A stretch of DNA of 64,000 nucleotides from Roseiarcus sp963772555 (lineage in GTDB: Bacteria; Pseudomonadota; Alphaproteobacteria; Rhizobiales; Beijerinckiaceae): assembly GCA_963772555.1 (NCBI GenBank), contig CAVYXQ010000001.1, positions 310,001 to 374,000 of the forward strand. The letters run 5' to 3'. The notes under the pieces were generated by a model, which made no database searches, had not been told where the DNA came from, and worked only from the letters and a program-made list of their open reading frames with translations. A program made the translations under genes and the position numbers. Shown here piece by piece: positions 45,645 to 56,993 of this stretch; within the stretch, counting starts at the first letter, position 1; the number at the start of each line of letters is the position of its first letter.

Positions 45645-46478
45645 CGTGCGTCGACGCCGATCGAACAAATCATCGCGGAAACCTGGGCGACGCTGCTCAA
45701 GCAGCCGCAGGTGGACCCGCACGCCAACTTTTTCTCGTTAGGCGGCCACTCGCTGCTGGCCATTCAATGTCTGTCGCTGCTCCGCGAGAAGCTGCCAATT
45801 CGACTTTCATTGGCGGATTTCTTCGAGAACGCCACTGTCGCGGAACAGGCGACGCTGATCCGGAGTCGCTTACGTCCCGACAATCTTTCTTCCACGGACT
45901 CGACGGTTTCCTGGGAGCAAGAACTGTTGCAGAAGGCAGGGCCGCCGGCGGTCGACGAGACGATCCCGCCGCGCGACCGCTCGCTCCCATGTCCTCTCAG
46001 TCCCAACCAGCGACGAATCTGGTTTATGCAACAACTGATTGGTGACGCGCCCGTTTATAATGAAGCTGAGGCGGTACGGATTCGGGGAGAACTGAGCGTT
46101 GGCATACTAGAGAAGGCCCTGAACGCCATCGTCGCGCGTCGCGAAAATCTTCGAACCACAATAGAGGTCGTCGACGATGAGCCTTTCGCGGTTGCGCACG
46201 ACAGCTGGCCGGTCCATTTCAAGCAAATTGACTTGAGTTCGCTTACGCCGCCACGGCGCGAAGCGGAAGTCGAGCGTTTGTTGATCGACGAGCCGCGGAT
46301 TGGGTACCACCTCGAGGCACAGCCTGGAATCCGTGTGACTTTGCTTCGCCTTGGGCAGACGGATCATGTCATGATCCTGATGATGCATCACATCGTTTGC
46401 GACTGGGCTTCGATAGGTAATTTTTGGCGAGATTTGTCGGCTTTCTATCGTGCCGGTTGCCGCGGCGAGCGCGCTTGA
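45645..46478 (+). pseudogene. NRPS segment 1: carrier domain and first half of condensation domain
   Basis: The frame continues from the previous gene after its TGA. The carrier domain has phosphopantetheine Ser in FFSLGGHSLLAIQCLSLL. The condensation domain starts at SPNQRRIWFMQQLIGDAPVY and contains the HHxxxDW motif as MHHIVCDWASIGNF. The frame stops at 46478 (RGERA), and the protein continues in the next frame. No start codon precedes the carrier domain's first helix, so it is not an intact separate gene. Confidence 0.75.
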
Positions 46479-47868
46479 GTTGCCCGCCTTGCCGATTCAG
46501 CACGGCGATTACGCCGTATGGCAGCGGCAACTGTTAACTCGCGGCGAATTTGCTCAAGACTTGGAATATTGGGCGGAAAATCTGCGAGGCGCCCCCGCGC
46601 TGCTCGATCTTCCGACGGATCGGCCCCGTCCTGCTGTTTTTTCCTATCGGGGCGCAAAGCGACGCTTCCAAATCCCGCGCGAACTGACGCTTGCTTTGCG
46701 AGGTTGCAGTCGGAGAGAAGGGGTCAGTCTATTTACTGTCTTTGCCGCTGCAACGGATACTCTGCTCTATCGCTACAGCGGCCAGGAGGACATCCTTCTT
46801 GGAATTCCGCTGGCTGATCGGGACCGTCCAGAACTGCAATTCGTGGTCGGATTTCTTTTGCACACTCATGTACTGCGAACGCGGCTTTCCGGAGACTTGA
46901 GCTTTCGCGAACTGTTGCTTCGGGTGCAAAAGGGCGTGCTTGATCTTTATGCCCATCGCTCTCCGCCCTTTGACGAAGTGGTGAGCAAAGTTCAGCCCGA
47001 GCGCGCCTTGAGTCACTCCCCCCTCTTCCAGGTTATGCTTAACTGGCGTGATGGCGATCAGCAACTCTCGTTCATCGGGCTGGACGGGCTGGAGGTTGAA
47101 GAATCGGTCTTGGCCGAGAGCAGAACCGCGAAGTTTGACCTCACGCTGATGTTGACCGACGGTGGCGACAACATAGATCTGGAAGTTGAATATAGCACAG
47201 ATCTGTTTGACGAAGGCCGCATTGAGCGCATGGCCGGGCATTTCCGCACGCTGCTCGAAGCCGCTGCTGCAAATCCAGGTCAGCAATTGTCAAAATTGCC
47301 GCTGCTGACCGACGCCGAGCGTCAGCAACTGGTTGTTGAGTCGAACCGGACAGAGGCCCCGTATCCCAAAGACCGGTGCCTGCACCAACTTTTTGAGGAG
47401 CAGGTCGAGCGTGCGCCGGACGCGATCGCGGTCGTATTCGAAGACAAGCAGCTATCCTATCGGCAGCTCAATGAGCGCGCCAACCAGTTGGCCCACCATC
47501 TGCAAAGGCTGGGCGTCGGTCCGGACAGGCTGGTGGCGCTCTGTCTAGACCGGTCGTTGGAGATGGTGGTCGGGCTGCTGGGCATCCTCAAAGCCGGCGG
47601 CGCATATGTGCCATTGGATCCCATCTACCCGAGTGAACGACTGGCTTTCATGCTCCGTGACTCGGGCGCGCTTCTGCTTCTGACCAATCAACGCTTGCGC
47701 GAGCAATTAGAGGTTGGAAACCTCGCCGTCAGCATGCTTTGTTTGGACGCGGATTGGGGAACGATCGTTAAATCGCAGAGCCAGAATCCCAGAGTCTCGC
47801 GTGGGGCCCGAGAATCTCGCCTATGTGATCTACACCTCCGGTTCGACTGGAGAACCCAAGGGCGTTGA
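46450..47868 (+). pseudogene. NRPS segment 2: rest of condensation domain and start of adenylation domain
   Basis: After a one-base insertion around 46460-46478 the protein goes on with LPALPIQHGDYAVWQRQLLT, DILLGIPLADRDRPELQFVV and FQVMLNWRDGDQQLSF. These are condensation-domain C-terminal motifs. The adenylation domain then begins at LHQLFEEQVERAPDAIAVVF and LKAGGAYVPLDPIYPSERLA. The frame breaks again at about 47797-47810, before the SGSTG phosphate loop. Confidence 0.75.
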
Positions 47869-49975
47869 GATCAGACACCGAAATGTGGCAAACGTTCTGT
47901 GCGCGATGGCGAGAGAGCCAGGTGTCACGCCTGGCGACAAGCTGCTGGCCGTGACGACCATAAGCTTCGACATTGCCGCTTTGGAGCTGTTCCTTCCGCT
48001 CGTCGCCGGCGGACAAGTTGAGGTGGCGCCGGCGTCGGAACTGGTTGACGGTTTCGCCCTGCGCACGAGGCTAGAGCTGTCGGGCGCCACCATAATGCAG
48101 GCGACGCCTGTGACGTGGGCGATGCTGATCGAGGCGGGCTGGCGTGGCAATCGCGAACTACGGGTGTTGTGCGGGGGCGAGGCCGTAACGCCCGCGCTCG
48201 CCGACGGATTGGCGCTACGCGCGAAGGAGGTCTGGAACGTCTATGGCCCCACCGAGACGACGATTTGGTCGTCCCTCGATCGCATCCGGACAGGCCAGCC
48301 AATCACGATCGGCCGCCCGATCGCCAATACGCAATTCTATGTCGTGGACAAATCGGGTCATCCCGTTCCGATCGGCGTGCCGGGCGAGTTGCTGGTCGGC
48401 GGAGATGGGCTGGCGCGCGGTTACTTCCGTCGGCCGGAGCTAACGGCGCAGAAGTTCATCGCCGACCCGTTCAGCCGCGAGCCGGAAGCGCGGCTTTACA
48501 GGACCGGGGACCTCGTGCGCCGCTTGGCTAGCGGGGCCATCGAGTTTTTGGGACGTCTGGATCACCAAGTGAAAATTCGCGGTTTCCGCATCGAGTTAGG
48601 GGAAATTGAAACGGCCTTGGCCGCTCACCCGGCGGTGCGCGAGGCGGCGCTGCTGGCGCGCGAGGATGACCCCGGCATGAAGCGATTGGTCGCCTACCTT
48701 GCCGTCAAAGAGGGAGAACCACCAACGGATTCGGAGCTGCGGGGCCTGCTTCGAGCGAAACTGCCTGAATACATGATCCCTTCGGCGTTCGTCATTCTGG
48801 ACCGCTTGCCCTTGACGCCGAACGGCAAAGTCGATCGCAAAGGCCTGCCGAGGCCGGACCTCCAATCGTTGAATCCGGCCGAACTCATTCCGCCAAGTAC
48901 CGAGACGGAGAAGGCTCTCGCGGACATCTGGGGCAAAGCTCTTGGAGTTCAAAGCCTGGGGCTTCAGGACAACTTCTTCGAGCTGGGCGGGTATTCGCTT
49001 CTCGCGGTTCGTGTAATTGGCGAAATCAACAAAACACTGAAGGCGCATCTGAATGTTCCTATGTTTTTCCGAAACCCAACTATCGGAGAACTGGCAAGGG
49101 CTCTCGAGCAGAGGCACAGCGTTGGACCCGGACCCCGGTTGGTACAACTGCAACCGGGGAACCAAGGGTTGCCAATGTATATTATCGGGGCGGCCCCAGG
49201 AGTATGTCGGGCAGTGGAGTTGCTCGGTAACGATCGCGCGGTGTTTGCGATCGATGTAACACTTCCGGAAGAATGGCAACATCCGGTTTCAGCGGCGGAT
49301 CGGGCACAACCGACTGTGGAACAACTCGGTGCCCAGTGTGGCGATTTGATAAGAGCGCATGCTGGATCGTCGCCCTGCGTGGTTGCAGGATATTCCTTTG
49401 GAGGCAAGATAGCATTCGAAACAGCCCATGCGCTGAACCGTGCAGGAGGCAATATTGCGTTCGTCCTTCTCCTTGACTCGCACGCCTTCAGCGTGATTGG
49501 AGGTGCTCGTGGGGCGGCAAAGCGAGGTTTGCTGTGGATCTGGAGCGGCGCTGGGTTTCCAACAGCTAACGGCGTACCATCAAGGAACGGGTTGCGTGCA
49601 ACGCTCAAGTATTTGTGGCCGCTGTTCCAATGGTTACTGGTGCGGATCTATGCCAAAATGAAAAGACGCGGGACTCGGCCTACGGCCTATTTCGATAAAG
49701 ACGGCGTGCCGATCGATCATCAGGCATTCCTCAGTTCGGTTCGGTTCGGTGAGAGGACGTTTCTTCCGAATTCGCTCGATTCCCGGGGCGTGCTTATTCG
49801 CGCGAATTCTCCGGGCGAGGAGCTGCTGCCTGGCTACGATTTTACCAACGGATGGCACGGCCTTTTCTCCCGGGGCCTTGAGATCGTTCAAGCTACTGGA
49901 GATCATGGGTCCATGGTGGGCGACGAAAATGTCGCCTCGTTGGCGCGGCAGATCAACGAGGTACTCGATCGGTAG
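47798..49975 (+). pseudogene. NRPS segment 3: adenylation core, carrier domain and thioesterase
   Basis: This frame carries YVIYTSGSTGEPKGVEIRHR, FDIAALELFLPLVAGG, NVYGPTETTIWSS, LYRTGDLVRR and PNGKVDRKGL (A3-A10). A carrier domain (NFFELGGYSLLAVRVIGEIN) follows, then a type I thioesterase with VVAGYSFGGKIAFETAHALN and a final His (GDHGSM). So the original protein had A domain, carrier and TE, in a single module with release. Substrate choice cannot be read safely. Confidence 0.75.
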
Positions 49976-50027
49976 ACCGAAGGTTCAGGGGCAGAGCGCA
50001 TCCCAAACAAATCTCTATTAGAACCTG

Positions 50028-51017
<990 letters not shown>

Positions 51018-51158
51018 TTTACCGCACTCCAAACCAAATCAGCGCCACACATAATTCGATAATAGAGGTGCGCGAATAGAATGCCAAAAACAAAGGCCCC
51101 TTTTTTCGATCAGGAACGGTGTCGAGGATCCGCGCTGGCGTCAAGGCAGAAAATTCAA

Positions 51159-51683
51159 CTATCCCGCTGTCCATAGGCCCGCTCGCGAGATCTTCGCCGG
51201 GTTTCCCAGAACCACTGCGTTTTCCGGAACGTCAAAGAGCACGAGGGACAATGGCCCGATCTTTGCGCCCGAAGCAATATGGATGGGACCTATTGCTACC
51301 GCACCAAAGCCGAACTCCACGTCATCGCCGATGGTCGGTACTCCGCCATCCTCGTTCCGAACACCGATTGAGATGCCGGGTCGCAGCGTGCAATTCCGCC
51401 CAATAATTACATTGGAATGGATGAATATATTACCGAAATGGTAGATCCTAAGTCCTGGACCTATCTGTGCATCTAGCGGGAGACTAATGCCAGTGAGTGT
51501 TTCGACGAGACGAAATATAGCCCAGTAAAAATAAAGCTGAAGACTTCGAAATAAACCAGATTTTCGCTTGACCAGTCTTCTACCAAAGCGATATACCCAA
51601 ATCGCCCAAATAGATTGCTCTCTGAGGAAAGGCCTCTTGGGGTAACGCTGAAGGTCAGCCTGAAAGTCAGCGTCACGCGTCAT
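51159..51683 (-). CDS. Left-handed beta-helix (hexapeptide) acetyltransferase, copy 1
   Basis: 174 residues. N-terminal LQRYPKRPFLREQSIWAIWV and a membrane-near helix, then hexapeptide repeats (IGPGLRIYHFGNIFIHSNVI, IGDDVEFGFGAVAIGPIHIA). It resembles serine O-acetyltransferase/CysE-like and sugar O-acetyltransferases; the glycan context favours the latter. A near-identical paralogue lies 200 bases upstream in the same direction. Confidence 0.82.
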   Translation of the reverse strand: MTRDADFQADLQRYPKRPFLREQSIWAIWVYRFGRRLVKRKSGLFRSLQLYFYWAIFRLVETLTGISLPLDAQIGPGLRIYHFGNIFIHSNVIIGRNCTLRPGISIGVRNEDGGVPTIGDDVEFGFGAVAIGPIHIASGAKIGPLSLVLFDVPENAVVLGNPAKISRAGLWTAG

Positions 51684-51880
51684 CGGATACAGCGCTCATG
51701 TCTTTGTGGCTGGACTTCAGCCGATTACATTATTGCTCGACTGGGATCTTAGCGCAATAGCCAAGTCAAAACCGATTGGTCCGCGATGAAAAAGAAGCTG
51801 GGCCGCCCTCATACTGGTGGGTGAGTGACGCGCTTCGTCGTCTTCGTGTTCCCGAATCACAAGGAGAGCCCTCGCCACAG

Positions 51881-52429
51881 TCAGGCCGAAACTCCACTTG
51901 CCCTTTTGTCCGGATAAGAGGGTCCCGCCCCGACTATCTTCCCCGGGTTTCCTACAACGCGGGCGTTTTCTGGTACATCGAAAGTAACGAGAGTCAAGGG
52001 CCCAATTTTCGCGCCCGAGCCAATGTGGATAGGACCAACTGCAATAGCGCCGACGCCAAACTCCACGTTATCGCCAATGGTGGGGACGCCGCCATTTTCG
52101 CTACGATTTCCGATCGTTACGCCCTGACGGAGCGTGCAATTTCGTCCGATGACTACGTCGGAATGAATGAATATATTGCCAAAATGATAAATCCTCAGCC
52201 CCGGGCCTATCTGCGTGTGTAATGGAAGACTAATACCGGTGATGGTCTCGACGGAGCGAAACATAGCCCAGAAAATATAGAGTAGCAGACTGCGCAACAG
52301 ACCTGGTTTTCGCTTGAGCACTCGCCGTCCGAAACGATATACCCAAATCGCCCAAATGGACTGCTCTCTCCGAAAGGGCCTCGGGGGGTACCTCTCAAGA
52401 TCAGCCCGCAATTCAATATCGTGCGTCAT
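51881..52429 (-). CDS. Left-handed beta-helix (hexapeptide) acetyltransferase, copy 2
   Basis: 182 residues from ATG 52429; a longer frame to 52549 adds 40 residues unlike the paralogue. It starts MTHDIELRADLERYPPRPFR, then EQSIWAIWVYRFGRRVLKRK, with hexapeptide repeats matching copy 1 closely. The C-terminus is longer (PDKRASGVSA). Tandem duplication is clear. It probably acetylates a sugar or serine; not resolved. Confidence 0.82.
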   Translation of the reverse strand: MTHDIELRADLERYPPRPFRREQSIWAIWVYRFGRRVLKRKPGLLRSLLLYIFWAMFRSVETITGISLPLHTQIGPGLRIYHFGNIFIHSDVVIGRNCTLRQGVTIGNRSENGGVPTIGDNVEFGVGAIAVGPIHIGSGAKIGPLTLVTFDVPENARVVGNPGKIVGAGPSYPDKRASGVSA

Positions 52430-52497
52430 TGGATCAACAGGATGCTTCGTTGCGGCCGGAATTTCAAACGATTCTGTTATCACTTGTTTGTGACATT

Positions 52498-53030
52498 GGT
52501 GGGCACGCGCCCCGCACCCGAGGGCGTCGGCGCGAAGGCGATCACGCACGAGACGGGCAAATTCAAGACCTGCGTCTGGCTATGGCGGAAGCGTCTTGCG
52601 TCCGGGAGGTTCGGACGCCTTCTGCGCGACAAGACGCGACGCTCTCGAATTGCAAAACTGCATTCCGCGATCGAGGAACGTGTCGTCGTCCTGACGATGG
52701 AGGCGCCGCTGGCGAGACCAGCCATTGGACCGGCACAGTCATGGCCGAATCGGCTGGCGTCAGGGTCAGTTGGTCGGGCTCGTGTCGAGCCGCCGCACAT
52801 GTCGCCGTCTTTTTGGAACCGTGATCGGGCGAAACATGTGGCACATTGCCCCAGGAGTTCATTCGCATCCTCAATGCGATCGAACGCGAGGTTCCGGCCG
52901 GAAAGACCGTCCGTGCGATCCTCGACAATTACGCGGCTCACAAGCATCCCGCCATGGGGAACGGCTCGCCGGAGCGATGCGGCGGGGGCGACCGGCTTTC
53001 TCCCGTTATGCGGAAACCCACAGCCGCTGC
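52498..53030 (+). mobile_element. Degraded IS630-type transposase
   Basis: Pieces in different frames match IS630 transposases in order: FKTCVWLWRKRLASGRFGRL, LLRDKTRRSRI, GETSHWTGTVMAESAG, then PQEFIRILNAIEREVPAGKT and RAILDNYAAHKHPAM. The central part with the first catalytic Asp (SIDEKSQ) is missing. It lies between the acetyltransferase and glycosyltransferase genes. Confidence 0.7.
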
Positions 53031-53106
53031 GAAGCGCGAGAAATGACGTTGTGCTGTCGGCGCCCTGCGCATATGAGTTCGTCATAATCGAAGGCGGTCG
53101 TACCTA

Positions 53107-54084
53107 ATGACACTGGAAGACATAGGAGTAGTTGTTATCGGCCGCAATGAAGGCGAGCGCCTAGTTAGGTGCCTCACTTCTGTTAAGGCCTGCGCGAAGA
53201 TTCTTGTGTACGTCAACTCCGGATCCACCGATGGAAGCGTCGACGCGGCAGCGGAGATTGGAGCTTGCGTCGTAAGACTAGATATGACGCGGCCATTTAC
53301 CGCGGCCCGGGCTCGAAACGAAGGGTACTCCGCACTAAAGTCGCTGTCGCCCGATGTCGGCTTCGTCCAATTTATTGATGGTGATTGCAGCCTGGCTCCG
53401 GGCTGGCTCGAGACGGCGCGTTCGTTCATCGGAGGACACAACGATATCGCCGTTGTATGCGGCCGCCGACGAGAGCGTCATCCCGAGGCGTCAATCTATA
53501 ATTACTTCTGCGACTTAGAATGGGACACGCCGACCGGTGAGACCCTGGCCTGCGGGGGAGACGCGCTTATGCGGGCTGAGCCGTTCGAGACTGTGGGCGG
53601 GTTCCGGTCGGAGTTGGTTGCAGGAGAAGAGCCGGAGCTCTGCCTTCGACTGCGAGCAAATGGATGGAAAATTTGGCGCCTCCACGAGGAGATGACCGAG
53701 CACGATGCGTCGATGACGCGGTTTCAGCAGTGGTGGACGCGCACCGTCAGAAGCGGCTACGGAATTGCCGATGTTTCATGGTTGTATAGAAATTCAACTG
53801 TTGGCCTTTGGAGAGCAGAGACGTTACGGGCGTTTCTCTGGGGCGGGCTTTTGCCAGTAAGCATAGGCCTTGCCACGTTGCGCTATCCCGCAGCTTTACT
53901 GGTCGGGTCCGCGTACTTTCTTCAAATCTTTAGAATTGCCCTCAGGGAAAGACCGATCTCTCGTCGGCCGTGGTTGCGCGCGCTTTTCCTAACTCTCGCG
54001 AGGTTCGCCGAATTTCAAGGGATTTTGATGTTTTTGTTTCGCAAACGGCAGCAAGGCGCGGCGACATTGATTGAGTACAAATGA
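53107..54084 (+). CDS. GT2-family glycosyltransferase with C-terminal membrane helices
   Basis: 325 residues. The GT-A start is DIGVVVIGRNEGERLVRCLT. The acidic nucleotide-sugar motif is VNSGSTDGSVD and the DxD-like motif is FIDGDCSLAPGWL. The acceptor region is GGDALMRAEPFETVGGFRSE followed by ELCLRLR. Two hydrophobic helices follow (AFLWGGLLPVSIGLATLRYP and PAALLVGSAYFLQIF). It probably adds a sugar to a lipid-linked glycan at the membrane. Confidence 0.88.
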   Translation: MTLEDIGVVVIGRNEGERLVRCLTSVKACAKILVYVNSGSTDGSVDAAAEIGACVVRLDMTRPFTAARARNEGYSALKSLSPDVGFVQFIDGDCSLAPGWLETARSFIGGHNDIAVVCGRRRERHPEASIYNYFCDLEWDTPTGETLACGGDALMRAEPFETVGGFRSELVAGEEPELCLRLRANGWKIWRLHEEMTEHDASMTRFQQWWTRTVRSGYGIADVSWLYRNSTVGLWRAETLRAFLWGGLLPVSIGLATLRYPAALLVGSAYFLQIFRIALRERPISRRPWLRALFLTLARFAEFQGILMFLFRKRQQGAATLIEYK

Positions 54085-54248
54085 GTATGCGCAGGCCGTC
54101 CCGGCGCCGACGAACCTTTTCTCTCGTTCCCAGACCGCAACTTCGGTCGGCCTCGCCCTACGTACGTACCTACCGACACCCGACAATCCACGCCGGCCCG
54201 GCCCCCCACTCTCGGTCGCGCCGTGTTCAGACCACCTGAGGCGATGCA

Positions 54249-55583
54249 TTGAGCCTTCGACTGGCATATATGACAGGGCAGTTCCCGCGGCTGACAGACA
54301 CATTCATACAACGCGAGGTGTCTGCGCTGAGAAAGCTAGGAAATCACGTACAGACATTTTCCGTACGTCGACCTCCTTACGCGGAGGCCTCCGATGCTGA
54401 GTTGTCGGAATCGCGACGCACCACAATCTATTTGTTGCCACCCCGAGGGTTGGTTGGCGCGCATGTAGCGCAATTCTTGTCGTCGCCGCGCAGATATATT
54501 TCGGCGCTTATGGTCGCGTATAAGTTTTGCTCTCCCGGGATTAGGGGACTTTTACGGCAAGGAGCCTATTTTGCCGAGGCTGCCATTCTGGCGCAGCAAA
54601 TGTCAAAGCACTCGCTTTTCCATCTTCATAATCACTTTGCCGACTCGAGCTGTTCTGTCGCTGCCATCGCGGCGGAGATGGGAGGATTCACGTTTAGCTT
54701 TACAATCCACGGGCCAGCAGAATTTTATGCGACTAATCTTTGGTGGATCGGTGAAAAAACTAGACGCGCTCTATTTGTTAATTGTATTAGTTATTTCTGT
54801 CGCAGTCAGGTAATGATGCTATCAGATCCGGAGGACTGGGAAAAATTAAGAGTTATACACTGCGGTGTAGATTTAAGTTCTTTTGAAGTTAAGCGACACG
54901 AAGGGCAGGCGAGGCGGCTGTTATTCGTTGGCCGGTTGGTTCCTGCTAAAGGTGTACTTTTTCTACTCGAAACAATTGCGAGGATCGAGGACGCAATACT
55001 TGATGTTGCGGGCGATGGTCCCCAGCGGAATTTCTTGGAGGCGAAAGTGGCGTCGCTTGGAATTGGTCAAAGAGTACGCTTTCTCGGTTATCAGTCTCAG
55101 GCCCAGGTGAGCGAGCTGCTTCGCCACGCGGATGTTTTTGTGATGGCAAGCTTTGCGGAGGGTTTGCCAGTCGTTCTCATGGAAGCCATGGCGGCAGGTG
55201 TGCCCGTTGTTGCGACAAGGATCGCTGGGATTCCGGAATTGGTGGATGACGGGCAAAATGGGTTTCTTGTTCCGCCTGGCGAGCCGGTCGTCGCCTCGAC
55301 TGCAGTCCATCAACTGCTCCAAGACGCGGAACTGCGAAATCGTTTCGCGATTGCCGGACGCGCGAAAGTCGAGCGAGAATTTAATCTCGACACCGAAGCA
55401 AGTTGGTTGGCGAAGATCTTAACAAGCGCTTTATCGGGTGCGAGCGAGAGGGTTCGTCCTGATTATTCTGTAGATATGTTACCGCAGCATCCAGGCGTAC
55501 TCGAGCTCGACGCCCAGACAGCGAAGGGCGCCGATACGAGACGTCCTCTGCGGCAGGGCCATTCACCTGGTCGTCGTGTTTGA
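54249..55583 (+). CDS. GT4-family glycosyltransferase
   Basis: 444 residues from a TTG (ATG at 54270 is an alternative). N-domain: AYMTGQFPRLTDTFIQREVS; HLHNHFADSSCSVAAIAAEM. C-domain: VGRLVPAKGVLFLLETIARI, VAGDGPQRNFLEAKV, EGLPVVLMEAMAAGVPVVAT, the E-x7-E nucleotide-sugar signature of GT4. The C-terminal 60 residues are polar and not part of the fold. It starts 165 bases after the GT2 gene, probably in one operon. Confidence 0.9.
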   Translation: MSLRLAYMTGQFPRLTDTFIQREVSALRKLGNHVQTFSVRRPPYAEASDAELSESRRTTIYLLPPRGLVGAHVAQFLSSPRRYISALMVAYKFCSPGIRGLLRQGAYFAEAAILAQQMSKHSLFHLHNHFADSSCSVAAIAAEMGGFTFSFTIHGPAEFYATNLWWIGEKTRRALFVNCISYFCRSQVMMLSDPEDWEKLRVIHCGVDLSSFEVKRHEGQARRLLFVGRLVPAKGVLFLLETIARIEDAILDVAGDGPQRNFLEAKVASLGIGQRVRFLGYQSQAQVSELLRHADVFVMASFAEGLPVVLMEAMAAGVPVVATRIAGIPELVDDGQNGFLVPPGEPVVASTAVHQLLQDAELRNRFAIAGRAKVEREFNLDTEASWLAKILTSALSGASERVRPDYSVDMLPQHPGVLELDAQTAKGADTRRPLRQGHSPGRRV

Positions 55584-55639
55584 CATTGGCAGCGTCATGT
55601 TACTCGACAACCCACGCGGTCACTTCGGAAGCCGTTCAA

Positions 55640-55964
55640 GGGCGAGGCGCGGCTGGATCGCTCTCTGACACTGCTGCGGTATGGACTGGATCGCACCCTC
55701 GCCGCAGATCATCACGGGTTCTCAACCCAACGTGCGCACGACTCCTCCTCGGACAGGTTGTGCATGTGTGCACGTGCTTGAGGATCGCAAGCCCCGCCAT
55801 CCGCCGGGCCGGCAACGGCGGGTGGCCCCGGTCGGTGTGGACCGACGCGAACCGCTCCTCCACCAGTCGACGACAAAAAACGCATGCCCCATATCGACGA
55901 TCTGATCGAGCCTCGCCGGGAAAGGATCGTTCTGTCCGCTGTCCCGCCGCTCCTTCGGCCGCAT
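55640..55964 (-). mobile_element. IS5-type transposase 5' fragment
   Basis: On the minus strand: MRPKERRDSGQNDPFPARLD, QIVDMGHAF. After a shift: EERFASVHTDRGHPPLPARR, MAGLAILKHVH. After another: HNLSEEESCARWVENP. These are the N-terminal parts of an IS5-type transposase, with several frameshifts and no catalytic domain. Confidence 0.65.
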
Positions 55965-56293
55965 CGAATCACACTCCCACCAGCCAATAGCGGCAGAGAA
56001 CCGCGGCCAGCGCCGTTCAATTTGCAAGGAATCAAGCCGCTTGACCGGCTCGCTTGGCCGATGAACACCGCTGAAAAGCAGCGCGATTGGGATACTTCAC
56101 AGACGACTATCTCTTCCAAGACGACGCGGGTCTTCTTGTTGAACGTCCTGGGCAGTGACCTCGTCCGGGACGTGAACTGTGAGTTCGTCACATATTGTCG
56201 CTCGGCTTACTTCGCTCCATTGGCGCGATCCACGCATGTATGCCCAAGCCCAACCGTGAGACTGCAACTCTAGCTATTCTACGGCACAAGCAG
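55965..56293. other. Stretch without a supported gene
   Basis: Short open frames only; none recognised. Confidence 0.4.
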
Positions 56294-56515
56294 CTAATCG
56301 GCTGGACGATAGCGCAGGATTTCCCACCAGGGATTGTACCGCCCCTTTCGCGCCTCAGACAGTGCAAGGAGAAACTGTTCTCCACAATGACCAAAATCTG
56401 TTGAGCACCTGGGGCAAGTTGAGACTAAGCGCGATTTGACCCGTCCGATGCTCTCCGTGAACCCGTGTCCGCATGTTGGGCACTTGACAGGCCAAGAGTC
56501 ATCATCGTCGTACAT
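56294..56515 (-). CDS. Small zinc-ribbon protein
   Basis: 73 residues from ATG 56515, with GGAGG 9 bases before. Two CxxC pairs, CPTCGHGFTE and CPRCSTDFGHC, about 20 residues apart make a zinc ribbon. It is followed by a helix EQFLLALSEARKGRYN. Similar small proteins are common in alphaproteobacteria, with no known role. Confidence 0.6.
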   Translation of the reverse strand: MYDDDDSWPVKCPTCGHGFTESIGRVKSRLVSTCPRCSTDFGHCGEQFLLALSEARKGRYNPWWEILRYRPAD

Positions 56516-56993
56516 ACCGCTGCTGCCTCCCACGTAGCTAGGTAAAATAGTTTAGAGCGTTTTCAAAACAGCTTGTTGTTTCTCGCCAGTTTCGCCTATT
56601 GGACGTCGCCTCGCCATCCTCGCCAACTCGCAGGAAAGGAGCCGGCCGAAGCTGGGGCCCCTAATTCGCCGAAAAGTTGGCGCCCGAGTTGGCGCCCCCC
56701 TCCCAGTCGTGCACAGTAGCCTCACTCGCGTGACTCTTTTGTACCCAATAAGGTGACCCAGGGAGAACCTTTGGACAGAGTCGCCCGGCCTCACGAGGGT
56801 CATGTCCCGAGGGGTGGTGTAGCTCCCAAGGAGCTGGTGCCTCGCGGCGCGCGCCTTCCTCGTGGAAGCGAACTGGTTCGATTCGCAGGCACACGACCGA
56901 CGAGGATTTGCCCAAGGAATTTGGCAGTGGTATTCGGTGCGGCACTTTATTGCTGGACAACTCCAAACAGACGAATAGGTAGGATAAAGAGCA
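56516..56993. other. Intergenic region before the third glycosyltransferase
   Basis: About 480 bases with no supported gene. A long minus-strand frame is open but has no start signal. AGAG precedes the glycosyltransferase ATG. Confidence 0.45.

Noticed and set aside
56860..56900. Possible tRNA T-arm (GGTTCGATTC)
   Set aside because: No acceptor, D or anticodon arms can be folded around it; the 5-base stem is shifted from the canonical loop.
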